Below are positions 49,129-59,204 of a stretch of 60,033 nucleotides of DNA, piece after piece. The DNA is from Pseudorhodoplanes sinuspersici (GTDB lineage: Bacteria; Pseudomonadota; Alphaproteobacteria; Rhizobiales; Xanthobacteraceae). Both the position numbers and the translations under genes were made by a program. The notes under the pieces are model-generated. The model was not told the origin of the DNA. It searched no databases and saw only the letters and a list, made by a program, of their open reading frames with translations. Numbering within the stretch: the first letter of the stretch is position 1; each line of letters starts with the position of its first letter. The stretch covers positions 1-60,033 of the forward strand of contig CAMDXM010000003.1 in the NCBI GenBank assembly GCA_945878025.1. The letters run 5' to 3'.

Positions 49129-51054
49129 ATGGCTAAGGTCATCGGTATCGACCTCGGCACCACCAATTCGTGCGTCGCCGTGATGGAAGGCAAGACCCCC
49201 CGCGTCATCGAAAATGCGGAAGGCATGCGCACAACGCCCTCGATCGTCGCGTTCACGGACGATGGCGAGCGGCTGGTGGGCCAGCCGGCGAAACGCCAGG
49301 CGGTCACCAACCCGGAAAAGACCATCTTCGCGGTCAAGCGCCTGGTCGGACGGCGCTACGACGACCCGATGGTCGAGAAGGACAAGAAGCTCGTTCCCTA
49401 CAAGATCACCAAGGCCGCCAATGGCGACGCCTGGGTGGAAGCAGACGGCAAGACCTATTCGCCTTCGCAGATTTCCGCCTTCATTCTGCAAAAGATGAAG
49501 GAGACGGCGGAAGCCAATCTCGGGCAGAAGGTCGAGCAGGCCGTCATCACCGTTCCCGCGTATTTCAACGACGCCCAGCGTCAGGCCACCAAGGACGCCG
49601 GCAAGATCGCCGGCCTCGAAGTGCTGCGCATCATCAACGAGCCGACCGCGGCCGCGCTCGCTTACGGTCTCGACAAGGCGAAGCAGGGCACCATCGCGGT
49701 CTATGACCTTGGCGGCGGCACCTTCGATATTTCAATTCTGGAAATCGGCGACGGTGTGTTCGAGGTGAAGTCCACGAACGGCGATACGTTCCTGGGCGGT
49801 GAAGACTTTGACATGCGTCTGGTCGAATATCTCGCGGCCGAGTTCAAGAAAGAGCAGGGCATCGACCTCACCAAGGACAAGCTCGCTCTGCAGCGGCTGA
49901 AGGAATCCGCCGAGAAGGCCAAGATCGAATTGTCGTCCACGACGCAGACCGACATCAACCTGCCGTTCATCACGGCGGATGCGTCCGGTCCGAAGCATCT
50001 CACGATGAAGCTCACCCGCGCCAAGTATGAAGCGCTGGTCGACGACCTGATCCAGAAGACGGTCGAGCCATGCCGCAAGGCATTGCAGGACGCCGGGCTC
50101 TCCGCGGCCGAGATCAACGAAGTGGTTCTGGTCGGCGGCATGACCCGCATGCCGAAGGTGCAGGAAGTCGTGAAGCAGTTCTTCGGCAAGGAACCGCACA
50201 AGGGCGTCAACCCGGATGAAGTGGTCGCCATCGGCGCCGCGATCCAGGCCGGCGTTCTGGCCGGCGACGTCAAGGACGTGCTGCTGCTCGACGTCACGCC
50301 GCTCTCGCTCGGCATCGAAACGCTTGGCGGCGTGTTCACGCGCCTGATCGACCGCAACACCACGATCCCGACCAAGAAGAGCCAGGTCTTCTCCACCGCC
50401 GACGATAATCAGGGCGCGGTGACGATCCGGGTCTTCCAGGGCGAACGCGAAATGGCCGCCGACAACAAGATGCTCGGCCAGTTCGATCTTGTCGGTCTAC
50501 CTCCTGCCCCAAGAGGAGTGCCGCAGATCGAAGTCGCCTTCGACATCGACGCCAACGGCATCGTGAATGTCCATGCCAAGGACAAGGGCACCGGCAAGGA
50601 ACAGCAGATCCGCATCCAGGCCTCCGGCGGTCTCTCCGAATCCGACATCGAGAAGATGGTGAAGGACGCGGAGGCGCATGCCGAAGAGGACAAAAAGCGC
50701 AAAGCCGCCGTTGAAGCCAAGAACCACGGCGAGGCGCTCGTGCACGCGACCGAGAAGGCCCTGTCCGAACATGGGTCCAGGGTTGGCGAGGCTGAGCGCA
50801 GCGCGATCGAGAATGCGCTCGCGGATCTCAAGGAAGCCCTGAAGGGCGACGACGGCGCCGCCATTCAGGCCAAGACCAATACGCTGGCGCAGGCGTCGAT
50901 GAAGCTCGGCGAGGCGATGTACAAGCAGCAGCAGGGCGGATCGGATGATTCCGATACGCCGGGCGGCGCGGCCGGGGCCAAGCAGGATGACGTGGTTGAC
51001 GCGGAATTCACCGAGGTCGATGACGACAAGAAGAACAGCAAGAAATCGGCCTGA
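49129..51054 (+). CDS. dnaK: Molecular chaperone DnaK (Hsp70)
   Basis: '[21 protein letters not shown]', '[38 protein letters not shown]', '[40 protein letters not shown]'. Confidence 0.99.
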   Translation: MAKVIGIDLGTTNSCVAVMEGKTPRVIENAEGMRTTPSIVAFTDDGERLVGQPAKRQAVTNPEKTIFAVKRLVGRRYDDPMVEKDKKLVPYKITKAANGDAWVEADGKTYSPSQISAFILQKMKETAEANLGQKVEQAVITVPAYFNDAQRQATKDAGKIAGLEVLRIINEPTAAALAYGLDKAKQGTIAVYDLGGGTFDISILEIGDGVFEVKSTNGDTFLGGEDFDMRLVEYLAAEFKKEQGIDLTKDKLALQRLKESAEKAKIELSSTTQTDINLPFITADASGPKHLTMKLTRAKYEALVDDLIQKTVEPCRKALQDAGLSAAEINEVVLVGGMTRMPKVQEVVKQFFGKEPHKGVNPDEVVAIGAAIQAGVLAGDVKDVLLLDVTPLSLGIETLGGVFTRLIDRNTTIPTKKSQVFSTADDNQGAVTIRVFQGEREMAADNKMLGQFDLVGLPPAPRGVPQIEVAFDIDANGIVNVHAKDKGTGKEQQIRIQASGGLSESDIEKMVKDAEAHAEEDKKRKAAVEAKNHGEALVHATEKALSEHGSRVGEAERSAIENALADLKEALKGDDGAAIQAKTNTLAQASMKLGEAMYKQQQGGSDDSDTPGGAAGAKQDDVVDAEFTEVDDDKKNSKKSA

Positions 51055-51098
51055 TCGTTTGCTGCGAGGCCTGCATGGTCATCATTGCACTCAAATCA

Positions 51099-51127
51099 CA
51101 AACCCCCGGGCGCAATCCGGGGGTTTG
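51099..51127 (+). terminator. Intrinsic terminator-like hairpin between dnaK and dnaJ
   Basis: CAAACCCCCGG-GCGCAAT-CCGGGGGTTTG: perfect 11-bp stem. Confidence 0.75.
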
Positions 51128-51161
51128 TCTGTCCAAAACCGCGCGACGCTGACGGCAGAAC

Positions 51162-52304
51162 ATGTCCAAACGCTGCTTTTACGAAACCCTGAGTGTCTCG
51201 CGCACGGCGAATGACGGCGAACTGAAATCCGCCTATCGCAAGCTCGCGATGCAATGGCATCCCGACCGCAATCCGGGCGACAAGGATTGCGAACACAAGT
51301 TCAAGGAAATCAACGAGGCCTATGACGTGCTCAAGGACGGCGACAAGCGCGCCGCCTATGACCGTTTCGGCCATGCCGCGTTCGAGAACGGCCACGGTGC
51401 GAGCGCGCAGCACGGCTTCGGTTCCGATTTTGCGTCCGCCTTTTCCGACATCTTCGAAGGCGTGTTCGGCATGGCCGGCGCGCGCAGCGCCGGGCGTTCG
51501 GGGCGCGAGCGCGGCGCGGATCTGCGTTACAATATGGAGATCACGCTCGAGGATGCCTATCACGGCAAGGCCGCCGAGCTGCGCATCCCAACCTCCGTTA
51601 CATGTGAAACATGCTCCGGCACGGGCGCGAAAGCCGGCACCAAGCCGAAGACCTGCGCGGCCTGCGCGGGCGCCGGCAAGATCCGGCACGCGCAGGGCTT
51701 CTTCACCCTGGAGCGCACCTGCCCGTCATGCCATGGACGCGGTCAGGTGATCGACGATCCCTGCAAGTCGTGCTCGGGTTCCGGCCGCGTGACGCGCGAA
51801 CGCACCTTGTCCGTGAATATTCCAGCCGGCGTCGAGGACGGCACCCGGATACGGCTGGCGGGCGAAGGCGAAGCCGGCTTGCGCGGCGGGCCCGCGGGCG
51901 ACCTCTATATTTTTCTGTCCCTGATCTCGCATCCGTTATTCCAGCGCGACGGCGCCGACCTGCATTGCCGTGTGCCGGTGTCGATGGTGACAGCGGCTTT
52001 GGGCGGCGAGTTCGAAGTCCCGACCATCGAGGGGGCGAAAAGCCGGGTGAAAGTCCCCGGCGGCACCCAGTCCGGCCGGCGCTTCCGGCTGCAAAGCAAG
52101 GGTATGCCGGTGCTGCGTTCGAAACAGCTGGGCGACATGTATGTCCAGGTGGTGGTCGAAACGCCCCAGAATCTGACGAAAAAGCAGAAGGAATTGCTGT
52201 CGGAATTCGAAAAACTGTCCTCCACGGAAACCCAGCCCGAATCGACGAGCTTCTTCTCACGGGTCAAGGAGTTGTTTGACGGGCTTGGAACACGGACACC
52301 GTGA
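51162..52304 (+). CDS. dnaJ: Chaperone DnaJ
   Basis: J domain '[35 protein letters not shown]', zinc fingers '[28 protein letters not shown]...[24 protein letters not shown]'. Confidence 0.98.
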   Translation: MSKRCFYETLSVSRTANDGELKSAYRKLAMQWHPDRNPGDKDCEHKFKEINEAYDVLKDGDKRAAYDRFGHAAFENGHGASAQHGFGSDFASAFSDIFEGVFGMAGARSAGRSGRERGADLRYNMEITLEDAYHGKAAELRIPTSVTCETCSGTGAKAGTKPKTCAACAGAGKIRHAQGFFTLERTCPSCHGRGQVIDDPCKSCSGSGRVTRERTLSVNIPAGVEDGTRIRLAGEGEAGLRGGPAGDLYIFLSLISHPLFQRDGADLHCRVPVSMVTAALGGEFEVPTIEGAKSRVKVPGGTQSGRRFRLQSKGMPVLRSKQLGDMYVQVVVETPQNLTKKQKELLSEFEKLSSTETQPESTSFFSRVKELFDGLGTRTP

Positions 52305-53008
52305 GCCTTTTTGACCCTGACGGCGTTCTTGACCCCAAAATACGGGGCCTATACCGATTATTCCTTAGGCAAGTCATATTAGTTTCGCATAAACTGCTTT
52401 TGCCCATGCGCCTTGAACCCATCACCGCCGGAAAAAAAGGACTTCGTCTCGACGACGAGGTCCGTTTCATTCGCTCATGGCTGGAAAAGCCGCTGGCGAC
52501 GGGGGCGGTGACGCCGTCGGGGCGGTTTCTGGCGCGCGCCATGGCGCGCAATGTCGATGTCGAGATTCCGGGCCCGATTGTCGAGCTGGGGCCGGGCACC
52601 GGCCCGGTCACGGAAGCGCTGGTGGACCACGGCGTCGATCCGGCGCGGCTCGTGCTGGTCGAATTCAATCCGGTTTTCTGCCGTCTGCTTCGTTCGCGTT
52701 ACCCGCGAGCGACCGTCGTGCAGGGCGACGCCTATAATCTCAAGCGCGTTCTGGAAAACGTCCTTGGCGAGCCGGCGTCGGCGGTCGTGTCGGGCTTGCC
52801 GCTGCTGACCAAGCCGATCAGGACGCGCATTCGCCTCATCAACGATGTGTTCCATCTCACCCGGCCTGACGCGTCTTTCATCCAGTTCACCTATTCGATG
52901 ACGACGCCGCCGATCCCGAAGGGTCTCGCGCGCGTTACGACCGAAGCCTCGGACCGCATCTGGCTGAATTTCCCGCCGGCCCGCGTCTGGGTGTATCGTC
53001 GGGCCTGA
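52301..53008 (+). CDS. pmtA: PmtA-like phospholipid N-methyltransferase / class I SAM methyltransferase
   Basis: '[43 protein letters not shown]...[11 protein letters not shown]...[14 protein letters not shown]'. A start at 52409 (MRLEPITAG) is also possible. Confidence 0.8.
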   Translation: MSLFDPDGVLDPKIRGLYRLFLRQVILVSHKLLLPMRLEPITAGKKGLRLDDEVRFIRSWLEKPLATGAVTPSGRFLARAMARNVDVEIPGPIVELGPGTGPVTEALVDHGVDPARLVLVEFNPVFCRLLRSRYPRATVVQGDAYNLKRVLENVLGEPASAVVSGLPLLTKPIRTRIRLINDVFHLTRPDASFIQFTYSMTTPPIPKGLARVTTEASDRIWLNFPPARVWVYRRA

Positions 53009-53053
53009 CCGCGCGGCGCTCTTAAGCAACGGCCGCCCGGCCGGAACCGCTCG

Positions 53054-53635
53054 ATGTCCAATCCACGCATTCTCGTCTTCGCCGGATCGATCCGCACCGG
53101 CTCGTTCAATGCGCGGCTCGCAGCGCTCGCGGCGAAGGAATTCGCGCTCGCAGGCGCGGATGTGACGCGCATTTCGCTGCAGGATTTTCCAATGCCGATC
53201 TATGACGGCGATCTGGAGGCGGCATCCGGCGCGCCGGCCAACGCGGTGAAGCTCAAGCAGATGATGATGGCGCATCAGGGCGTGTTCATCGCGAGCCCCG
53301 AATACAACGCCTCGATCACTCCGCTGTTGAAAAACACGCTCGACTGGATCTCGCGTGTGCGCGAGGGCAAGGAGACGCCGCTCGCCGCCTACCGCGATCG
53401 CGTATTCGCGCTCGGCGCCGCCTCGAACGGCGTCTATGGCGGCATGCGCTCGCTGTTGGCCTTGCGGCAGGTGCTGGAGATCGGTTGCGGGGCGCTGGTG
53501 ATCCCCGAACAGATCGCGGTCAGCCGCGCCGCCGAGGCCTATGACGACATGGACAATCTGAAGGACGAGCGCACGGCCGATCTGCTGCGGTCGGTTGTGC
53601 GCCGTCTCATCGATATGGCAAGACAATTCGCATGA
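53054..53635 (+). CDS. NADPH-dependent FMN reductase family protein
   Basis: '[25 protein letters not shown]...[26 protein letters not shown]'. Confidence 0.95.
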   Translation: MSNPRILVFAGSIRTGSFNARLAALAAKEFALAGADVTRISLQDFPMPIYDGDLEAASGAPANAVKLKQMMMAHQGVFIASPEYNASITPLLKNTLDWISRVREGKETPLAAYRDRVFALGAASNGVYGGMRSLLALRQVLEIGCGALVIPEQIAVSRAAEAYDDMDNLKDERTADLLRSVVRRLIDMARQFA

Positions 53636-54345
53636 GCGGACAGGCAAAAATTGAACCGCGCGACAGATTGATCGTGGCGCTTGACCTTCCGTCCGTCGCG
53701 GACGCGGAGCGGCTGACCTGGCGGCTCGGCGACGCGGTGACGTTTTACAAGATCGGATATCAGCTTGGTTATGCCGGCGGGCTCGATTTCGCGCGCGAAC
53801 TCGTCGCCTCCGGCAAAAAGGTGTTTCTCGATCTCAAGCTGCATGACATCGGCAACACGGTTGGCAAGGGCGTCGAGAGCATCGTGAAGCTCGGCGCGAG
53901 TTTTCTGACCGTGCATGCCTATCCGCAAACCATGCAGGCCGCGCTCGATGCGCGCCGCGGCTCGCCGCTGAAGGTGCTCGCGGTCACGATCCTCACCTCT
54001 TACAACGACGCCGATGTGGCGGCGGCCGGCTACCAGGGCCATGTGGCGGATCAGGTGAAACGCAAATCCGCGCAGGCGCGCGATCTCGGCATCGACGGCA
54101 TTGTCTGTTCGGCGGAGGAGTCGGCGATGTTGCGTCCGCTGATCGGGCCGAATTTTCTGCTGGTGACGCCGGGCATCCGCCCGGCGGGGGCGGCGAGCGG
54201 CGACCAGAAGCGCATCATGACGCCACAGGCTGCGATCGCCGCGGGCTCGGACTACCTCGTGGTCGGCCGTCCGGTCACAGAGGCTGCGGAGCCGAAGGCG
54301 GTCGCGGAGGCGATCGTCGCGGACATCACCGCGGCCGCAAAATAA
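53632..54345 (+). CDS. pyrF: Orotidine-5'-phosphate decarboxylase
   Basis: '[16 protein letters not shown]', '[16 protein letters not shown]', '[23 protein letters not shown]'. Confidence 0.97.
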   Translation: MSGQAKIEPRDRLIVALDLPSVADAERLTWRLGDAVTFYKIGYQLGYAGGLDFARELVASGKKVFLDLKLHDIGNTVGKGVESIVKLGASFLTVHAYPQTMQAALDARRGSPLKVLAVTILTSYNDADVAAAGYQGHVADQVKRKSAQARDLGIDGIVCSAEESAMLRPLIGPNFLLVTPGIRPAGAASGDQKRIMTPQAAIAAGSDYLVVGRPVTEAAEPKAVAEAIVADITAAAK

Positions 54346-54368
54346 TAAAACGAAATCAGGAGGAGTGA

Positions 54369-54671
54369 ATGGCGAAGGGCTATTGGATCGCGCGCGTCGA
54401 TGTGGACAACGACGAGGGCTACAAGCCCTACACGGCGAAAAATCCCGCGATTTTCAAGAAATTCGGCGGGCGCTTTGTCGTGCGCGGCGGCCGGTTCGAA
54501 GCGGTCGAGGGCACGAGCCGCGCGCGCAATGTCGTTATCGAATTCCCGGATTATGAATCCGCGCTCGCCTGCTATCGCTCGCACGAATATCAGGACAACA
54601 AGAAAGTACGCCTCGCTTATGCCACCGGCGAGGTTCTGATCATCGAAGGCTTTGACGGCCCTCAGCCGTGA
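54369..54671 (+). CDS. DUF1330 domain-containing protein
   Basis: 'AKGYWIARVDVDNDEGYKPYTAKN...FGGRFVVRGGRFEAVEGTSRARNVVIEFPDYESALACYRSHEYQ'. Confidence 0.94.
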   Translation: MAKGYWIARVDVDNDEGYKPYTAKNPAIFKKFGGRFVVRGGRFEAVEGTSRARNVVIEFPDYESALACYRSHEYQDNKKVRLAYATGEVLIIEGFDGPQP

Positions 54672-54673
54672 TC

Positions 54674-54835
54674 GTCATTCCGGGGCGCGGCGGCGAACCC
54701 GGAATCCATAATCACCGCCGTTGAAACCGGATTCCGGGTCTCGCGGCACCCCCAAGTCGGCTATAGCCGACTTGGGGGTGTTCATTTGCCGATCTCGGGT
54801 AAACCCGAGATCGGGTGCCGCTCGCCCGGAATAAC
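54674..54835. repeat. TCATTCCGG-family multi-arm palindromic element (co-directional junction)
   Basis: Outer GTCATTCCGG...CCGGAATAAC. Perfect 34-nt palindrome CACCCCCAAGTCGGCTATAGCCGACTTGGGGGTG (54747-54780); GATCTCGGGT-AA-ACCCGAGATC (54791-54812). Confidence 0.85.
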
Positions 54836-54873
54836 ATTTGCGTGTATATCCGCCGGCGATTGGAGATTTCGTG

Positions 54874-55689
54874 ATGTCGGACATGCGGATTGTGGTGGCC
54901 GGCGCGGGCGGGCGCATGGGGCGCACGCTGGTGAAGGCCGTCGCCGAAATCGAGGGTCTGGTGCTCGCGGGCGCGCTCGAACAGGCGGGCTCGCGTTTCG
55001 TCGGGCATGATTCCGGCGAACTCGCGGGGCTCGGCAAGACCGGTATCGCGCTCGTTTCCGAGCCCGCGACGGCGCTGCTGAACGCGGATGGCGTGGTCGA
55101 TTTCACAATCCCCGCCGCGACCCGCGATCTCGCCGCCAGGGCTGCCGAGCGCGGCATCGTGCACATCATCGGCACCACCGGGCTTTCGGACGATGACGAG
55201 GCGAAAATAAAGGCGGCCGCCGCCAAGGCCGTGATCGTGAAATCCGGCAATATGAGCCTCGGCGTCAATCTGCTCGCCGCATTGGTGAAGCGCGTCGCGA
55301 AAACGCTCGACGAGGAATTCGACATCGAGGTGCTGGAAATGCACCACAACCAGAAGATCGATGCGCCCTCCGGCACGGCCTTGCTGCTTGGGCGCGCGGC
55401 GGCGGAGGGACGCGGGATCGATCTTGGCAAGCACAATGTCATGGCGCGCGAGGGACATACCGGTGCGCGCAAGGCGGGCGATATCGGCTTTGCCACGTTG
55501 CGCGGCGGCACGGTGGTGGGCGAACATAGTGTGATCTTCGCCGGTCCCGCCGAACGCATCGAACTTTCTCATCGCGCCGAGGACCGGATGATTTTCGCGC
55601 GCGGCGCACTGAAAGCGGCGCTGTGGGCGCGCGGGCAGAAGCCCGGGCTCTACTCGATGACCGACGTGCTCGGCTTGACGGATTTTTGA
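54874..55689 (+). CDS. dapB: 4-hydroxy-tetrahydrodipicolinate reductase
   Basis: '[18 protein letters not shown]', '[19 protein letters not shown]', '[28 protein letters not shown]'. Confidence 0.98.
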   Translation: MSDMRIVVAGAGGRMGRTLVKAVAEIEGLVLAGALEQAGSRFVGHDSGELAGLGKTGIALVSEPATALLNADGVVDFTIPAATRDLAARAAERGIVHIIGTTGLSDDDEAKIKAAAAKAVIVKSGNMSLGVNLLAALVKRVAKTLDEEFDIEVLEMHHNQKIDAPSGTALLLGRAAAEGRGIDLGKHNVMAREGHTGARKAGDIGFATLRGGTVVGEHSVIFAGPAERIELSHRAEDRMIFARGALKAALWARGQKPGLYSMTDVLGLTDF

Positions 55690-55710
55690 ATCTCGAAACG
55701 GACCAATGAA

Positions 55711-56334
55711 ATGAGCGATCGTCTTCTCGTGCTCGTGCGCCACGGCCAGAGCGAATGGAATCTGAAAAACCTGTTCACCGGCTGGAAGGATGTCGACCTG
55801 ACCGAAAAGGGCGTCGAGGAAGCGCGCGCCGCGGGCAAGAAGCTGAAGGCGCAAGGGCTGTCGTTCGATGTCGCCTTCACATCGGTGCTCAAGCGCGCGC
55901 AGCGCACGCTCGATCTTTTGCTGGTCGAAATGGGTCAGTCCGGCATTCCGATTCATCGCGATCAGGCGCTCAACGAGCGCGATTACGGCGATCTTGTCGG
56001 CATGAACAAGGACGACGCCCGCAAGAAATGGGGCGATGAGCAAGTGCTGATCTGGCGGCGGTCCTACGATGTGCAGCCGCCCGGCGGCGAAAGCCTGAAA
56101 GATACCGTGGCGCGCACATTGCCCTATTTCATCCAGGAGATCCTGCCGGCGGTGCTGGCCGGCAAGCGCACCATTGTCTCCGCGCACGGCAATTCGCTGC
56201 GCGCGCTGGTCATGGTGCTGGAAAAGCTCTCGCCCGAGGGTATTCTCAAGCGCGAGCTCGCGACCGGCGTGCCGATCGTCTACCGCCTGAACGCGGATTC
56301 GACCGTCGCCTCCAAGCTCGATCTCGCCGCTTAG
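55711..56334 (+). CDS. gpmA: 2,3-bisphosphoglycerate-dependent phosphoglycerate mutase
   Basis: '[34 protein letters not shown]', '[43 protein letters not shown]', '[11 protein letters not shown]'. Confidence 0.98.
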   Translation: MSDRLLVLVRHGQSEWNLKNLFTGWKDVDLTEKGVEEARAAGKKLKAQGLSFDVAFTSVLKRAQRTLDLLLVEMGQSGIPIHRDQALNERDYGDLVGMNKDDARKKWGDEQVLIWRRSYDVQPPGGESLKDTVARTLPYFIQEILPAVLAGKRTIVSAHGNSLRALVMVLEKLSPEGILKRELATGVPIVYRLNADSTVASKLDLAA

Positions 56335-56453
56335 GATCGTCAGGCTTCCTTTTTCAGCGAAATAGCCGTCTCACCGGATTGCGCTTTGCGCATACTCATT
56401 TACGTTAATCCGTGATGGGTGCGCGGCTTTAACCGACCGCGCGGGGGGGGGAA

Positions 56454-57581
56454 TTGCTAATGATCGAAGCATCCTTTGCTTCGAGTATTGCTGTGCGTTT
56501 ATTGCCTCGATTCGTCTCGGCATTGATTGCCGCGCTTGCCGCGAGTCCAGCAATGGCCGCGGAGCGGCCGCCGCAATATATCGCGATCGCCTTCGACAAT
56601 TGCACCGAGCTCGAACGCTGGCAGGAATGGTCGGATTTCGCGGCCAACATGAACCGCGACGGCGACCGCGTTCATTTCACGTTCTTCGTTTCCGGCGTGA
56701 ATTTCATCGCCGACCCGAACAAGGCGATCTACCAGCCGCCGCATGAGCGGCGCGGCTATTCCCGGATCAATTTCGGCGGACCGCTCGAAGACGTGCGTTC
56801 ACGCGTCATCGTCATGAATGAATTGCGCCAGCGCGGGCATGACATCGCCTCGCATGCGGTCGGGCATTTCGACGGGCGGCATTGGTCGGCAGCCGACTGG
56901 AAGCGCGAATTCGACGCTTTCGATCAGGCCTTCAGTCATGCCGCGGCGAATAACGGATTGCCGGCGGATGCCGGATTCAATTTTCCGCTCGCCGATATTG
57001 TGGGCTTCCGCGCGCCGTATCTGGAGACCAGCCCCGGCCTTTATGCGGTGATGAATGCCGGCCGCTTCCGCTATCACACCAATGGCGACGCCGAATCCGA
57101 CGCGTGGCCGGTGAAAGAGAACAATCTCTGGCGGTTCAGCCTGGCCAATATCCGCGTCGCCGGCATGCGGCGCAAGACGCTGTCGATGGACTACAATTTC
57201 CTGGTCGCGCAATCCATGGGCGTCGATAATCCCAAGCACCGCGATCTCTTTCGCCAGCAGATGCTGGACACCTATCTCGATTATTTTAAGGGGAATTACA
57301 CCGGCAACCGCGCGCCTTTGCATATCGGGCACCACTTCACCGATTATCAGCGCGGCGCCTATCGTGAAGCGCTGAAGACCTTCGCGCGCGCGATCTGCGC
57401 TCTGCCGGAGGTGCGCTGCGTCAGCTACCGCGCGCTGGCCGATATCCTTGACAAGCAAAACCCGGAAACGCTCGCCGCCTGGCAGAAGGGCGATTTTCCG
57501 CATGCCGAGATGCCGAAAATCGATCCCGGCGTTCTGACGAGCGAAGCCCCAGTCGCGGCGGCAGCGCCCAAGGGGCGCTAG
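56454..57581 (+). CDS. Secreted polysaccharide deacetylase-like protein (NodB/chitin deacetylase superfamily, divergent)
   Basis: Signal peptide (ALIAALAASPAMA); 'YIAIAFDN', 'GHDIASHAVGHFDG', 'VGFRAPYLETSPGLY', 'PLHIGHHF'. Start is TTG 56454 or ATG 56460. Confidence 0.82.
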   Translation: MLMIEASFASSIAVRLLPRFVSALIAALAASPAMAAERPPQYIAIAFDNCTELERWQEWSDFAANMNRDGDRVHFTFFVSGVNFIADPNKAIYQPPHERRGYSRINFGGPLEDVRSRVIVMNELRQRGHDIASHAVGHFDGRHWSAADWKREFDAFDQAFSHAAANNGLPADAGFNFPLADIVGFRAPYLETSPGLYAVMNAGRFRYHTNGDAESDAWPVKENNLWRFSLANIRVAGMRRKTLSMDYNFLVAQSMGVDNPKHRDLFRQQMLDTYLDYFKGNYTGNRAPLHIGHHFTDYQRGAYREALKTFARAICALPEVRCVSYRALADILDKQNPETLAAWQKGDFPHAEMPKIDPGVLTSEAPVAAAAPKGR

Positions 57582-57595
57582 AACATCCTCTCAAT

Positions 57596-57689
57596 CCGTC
57601 ATCCTGAGGTGGCCGCGTAGCGGCCCTCGAAGGATGCACGGCCGTCCACCCTTCGAGGCCCGCCTTCGGCGGGCACCTCAGGGTGACGG
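57596..57689. repeat. CCTGAGGT-family multi-arm palindromic element
   Basis: Outer CCGTCATCCTGAGGT...ACCTCAGGGTGACGG. Arms GGCCGC-GTA-GCGGCC, CCTCGAAGG...CCTTCGAGG, GCCCGCCTTCGGCGGGC. Convergent junction. Confidence 0.87.
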
Positions 57690-57720
57690 TGAAAGAGTGA
57701 AGCGAGATGCTCCCTTAAGC

Positions 57721-58617
57721 TCACGCCACCTTCCCCGCTTCCCAGCCGAGCATGGCGCGCTTGCGCGTGATGCCCCAGTGATAGCCGGTGAGTTCGCCGC
57801 TTTTTCCCACCACGCGATGGCACGGCACCACGAACGAGATCGGGTTTCGCCCGACCGCGGCGCCGACCGCGCGCGAAGCTGAAGGCTTCTGGATTTTCGA
57901 GGCGATGTCCGAATAGGTCACCGCGCAGCCCATCGGGATCGTGAGCAGCGTCTCCCAGATCCGCACCTGGAAATCCGTGCCGATCAGGATCACCCGCAAG
58001 GGGCGTTCCGCGCGCCATTGTTTCGGATCGAAGATGCGCTGCGCGATCGCGCCGGTGCTTTCGCGGTCCTCGACATAATTCGCCTTCGGCCAGCGGCTGG
58101 TCATGTCGGCCATGGATTTCTTTTCCTCGCCCTCGTCGCCGAAGGCGAGGCCCGCAAGTCCGCGATCGGTCGCCATCACCAGCGCGGTCCCGAACGGAGA
58201 GGGATGAAAGCCGTAACGAATGGTGAGGCCCTCGCCGCCCGACTTCCATTCGCCGGGCGACATTGCCTCATGCGTGACGAACAGATCGTGCAGGCGGCCG
58301 GGTCCGGACAGGCCGACCTCGTATGAGGCGTCGAGCACGCTCGCAGAATCGCGAAGGAGCCGCCGCGCGCTGTCGAGCGTTAGTGCCTGCAGGAACGCCT
58401 TCGGCGTCAGCCCCGCCCAGCGGCGGAACAGGTGATGCAGTTCGGTGTCGGTGACACCCACTGCCGCGGCGATGGCGTCGATTTCGGGCTGGGCGCGCCA
58501 ATGTTCCGAGATATAGGCGATGGCGCGCTGCACCTTGGCGTAGTCGGCCGCCGCGCCCCGCAGGGAGCTCAGGTCTGGAACCCGGTCGGGGGAAAGCATG
58601 GTCGAAGCCTCCATCAT
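57721..58617 (-). CDS. Methylated-DNA--[protein]-cysteine S-methyltransferase with N-terminal AraC-type HTH (Ada/Ogt-like)
   Basis: AraC-like HTH 'LHHLFRRWAGLTPKAFLQALTLDSARRLL' plus 'AVGAAVGRNPISFVVPCHRVVGKSGELTGYHWGITRKRAML'. Confidence 0.96.
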   Translation of the reverse strand: MMEASTMLSPDRVPDLSSLRGAAADYAKVQRAIAYISEHWRAQPEIDAIAAAVGVTDTELHHLFRRWAGLTPKAFLQALTLDSARRLLRDSASVLDASYEVGLSGPGRLHDLFVTHEAMSPGEWKSGGEGLTIRYGFHPSPFGTALVMATDRGLAGLAFGDEGEEKKSMADMTSRWPKANYVEDRESTGAIAQRIFDPKQWRAERPLRVILIGTDFQVRIWETLLTIPMGCAVTYSDIASKIQKPSASRAVGAAVGRNPISFVVPCHRVVGKSGELTGYHWGITRKRAMLGWEAGKVA

Positions 58618-58671
58618 TTCCCTCCATCTACAGGGCCAGGTTCGAGACGCCCACCCGATTCCTGATCGACT

Positions 58672-59184
58672 TTAAGCCGTCACGGTCCGCGTCGGGCCAC
58701 GCCGTGCTTCGTGCAAGGCGTCCAGCAGCGCGCCGGCGAAGGCGTCCTTTTCCTTGGGCGAGAGAAATGCCGCGATGGCGAATTTCCGGCCGCGCGACAC
58801 GAGATACAATTTCCCGGCGCCGAATTCCGGGTCGGATTCCCGCTCGAGCTTGACCCAGAGCGGATTGAAGCTCAGTTCCGCTTTTCGCCCGCGATGACTG
58901 ATCTGCCGCACGACAATTTCCGATGCGGTGACGGTCACGGTCTCATAGGCCGCGGCGGCGCGGTAATTCGCGCGGAACGCCCAATAGATCAAAAGCACGT
59001 CGAGGCCGAAGAAACCCATCACCGGCCATGCGCCGGCGATGAGAAACACCATGCCTGCGATGAAGCTGATGCCGCCGACCGCGCACATGACGGCGATGAA
59101 TCCCTTTCGTCCGAGCGAGCGGTGCGGCGTGATCGTCGCGGAAAACAAGGGGGATTCGGAACCTTGGTCGTTGCCCGATGTCAT
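58672..59184 (-). CDS. DUF2244 domain-containing protein
   Basis: 'SPLFSATITPHRSLGRKGFIAVMCAVGGISFIAGMVFLIAGAWPVMGFFGLDVLLIYWAFRANYR'. Confidence 0.93.
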   Translation of the reverse strand: MTSGNDQGSESPLFSATITPHRSLGRKGFIAVMCAVGGISFIAGMVFLIAGAWPVMGFFGLDVLLIYWAFRANYRAAAAYETVTVTASEIVVRQISHRGRKAELSFNPLWVKLERESDPEFGAGKLYLVSRGRKFAIAAFLSPKEKDAFAGALLDALHEARRGPTRTVTA

Positions 59185-59204
59185 GGCCGCCAGTATAGGG
59201 ACAA

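Noticed and set aside
48913-49129. CIRCE operator near dnaK (hrcA present in window)
   Set aside because: No TTAGCACTC-N9-GAGTGCTAA-like inverted repeat seen here or upstream of hrcA; CIRCE is probably elsewhere (e.g. groESL), which is normal for alphaproteobacteria.
52475-53647. 390-aa minus-strand ORF opposite the pmtA-like and FMN reductase genes
   Set aside because: Shadow ORF with H/R/D-rich composition.
54712-56187. 491-aa minus-strand ORF opposite dapB/gpmA
   Set aside because: Spans two confident plus-strand genes and a repeat element; shadow ORF.
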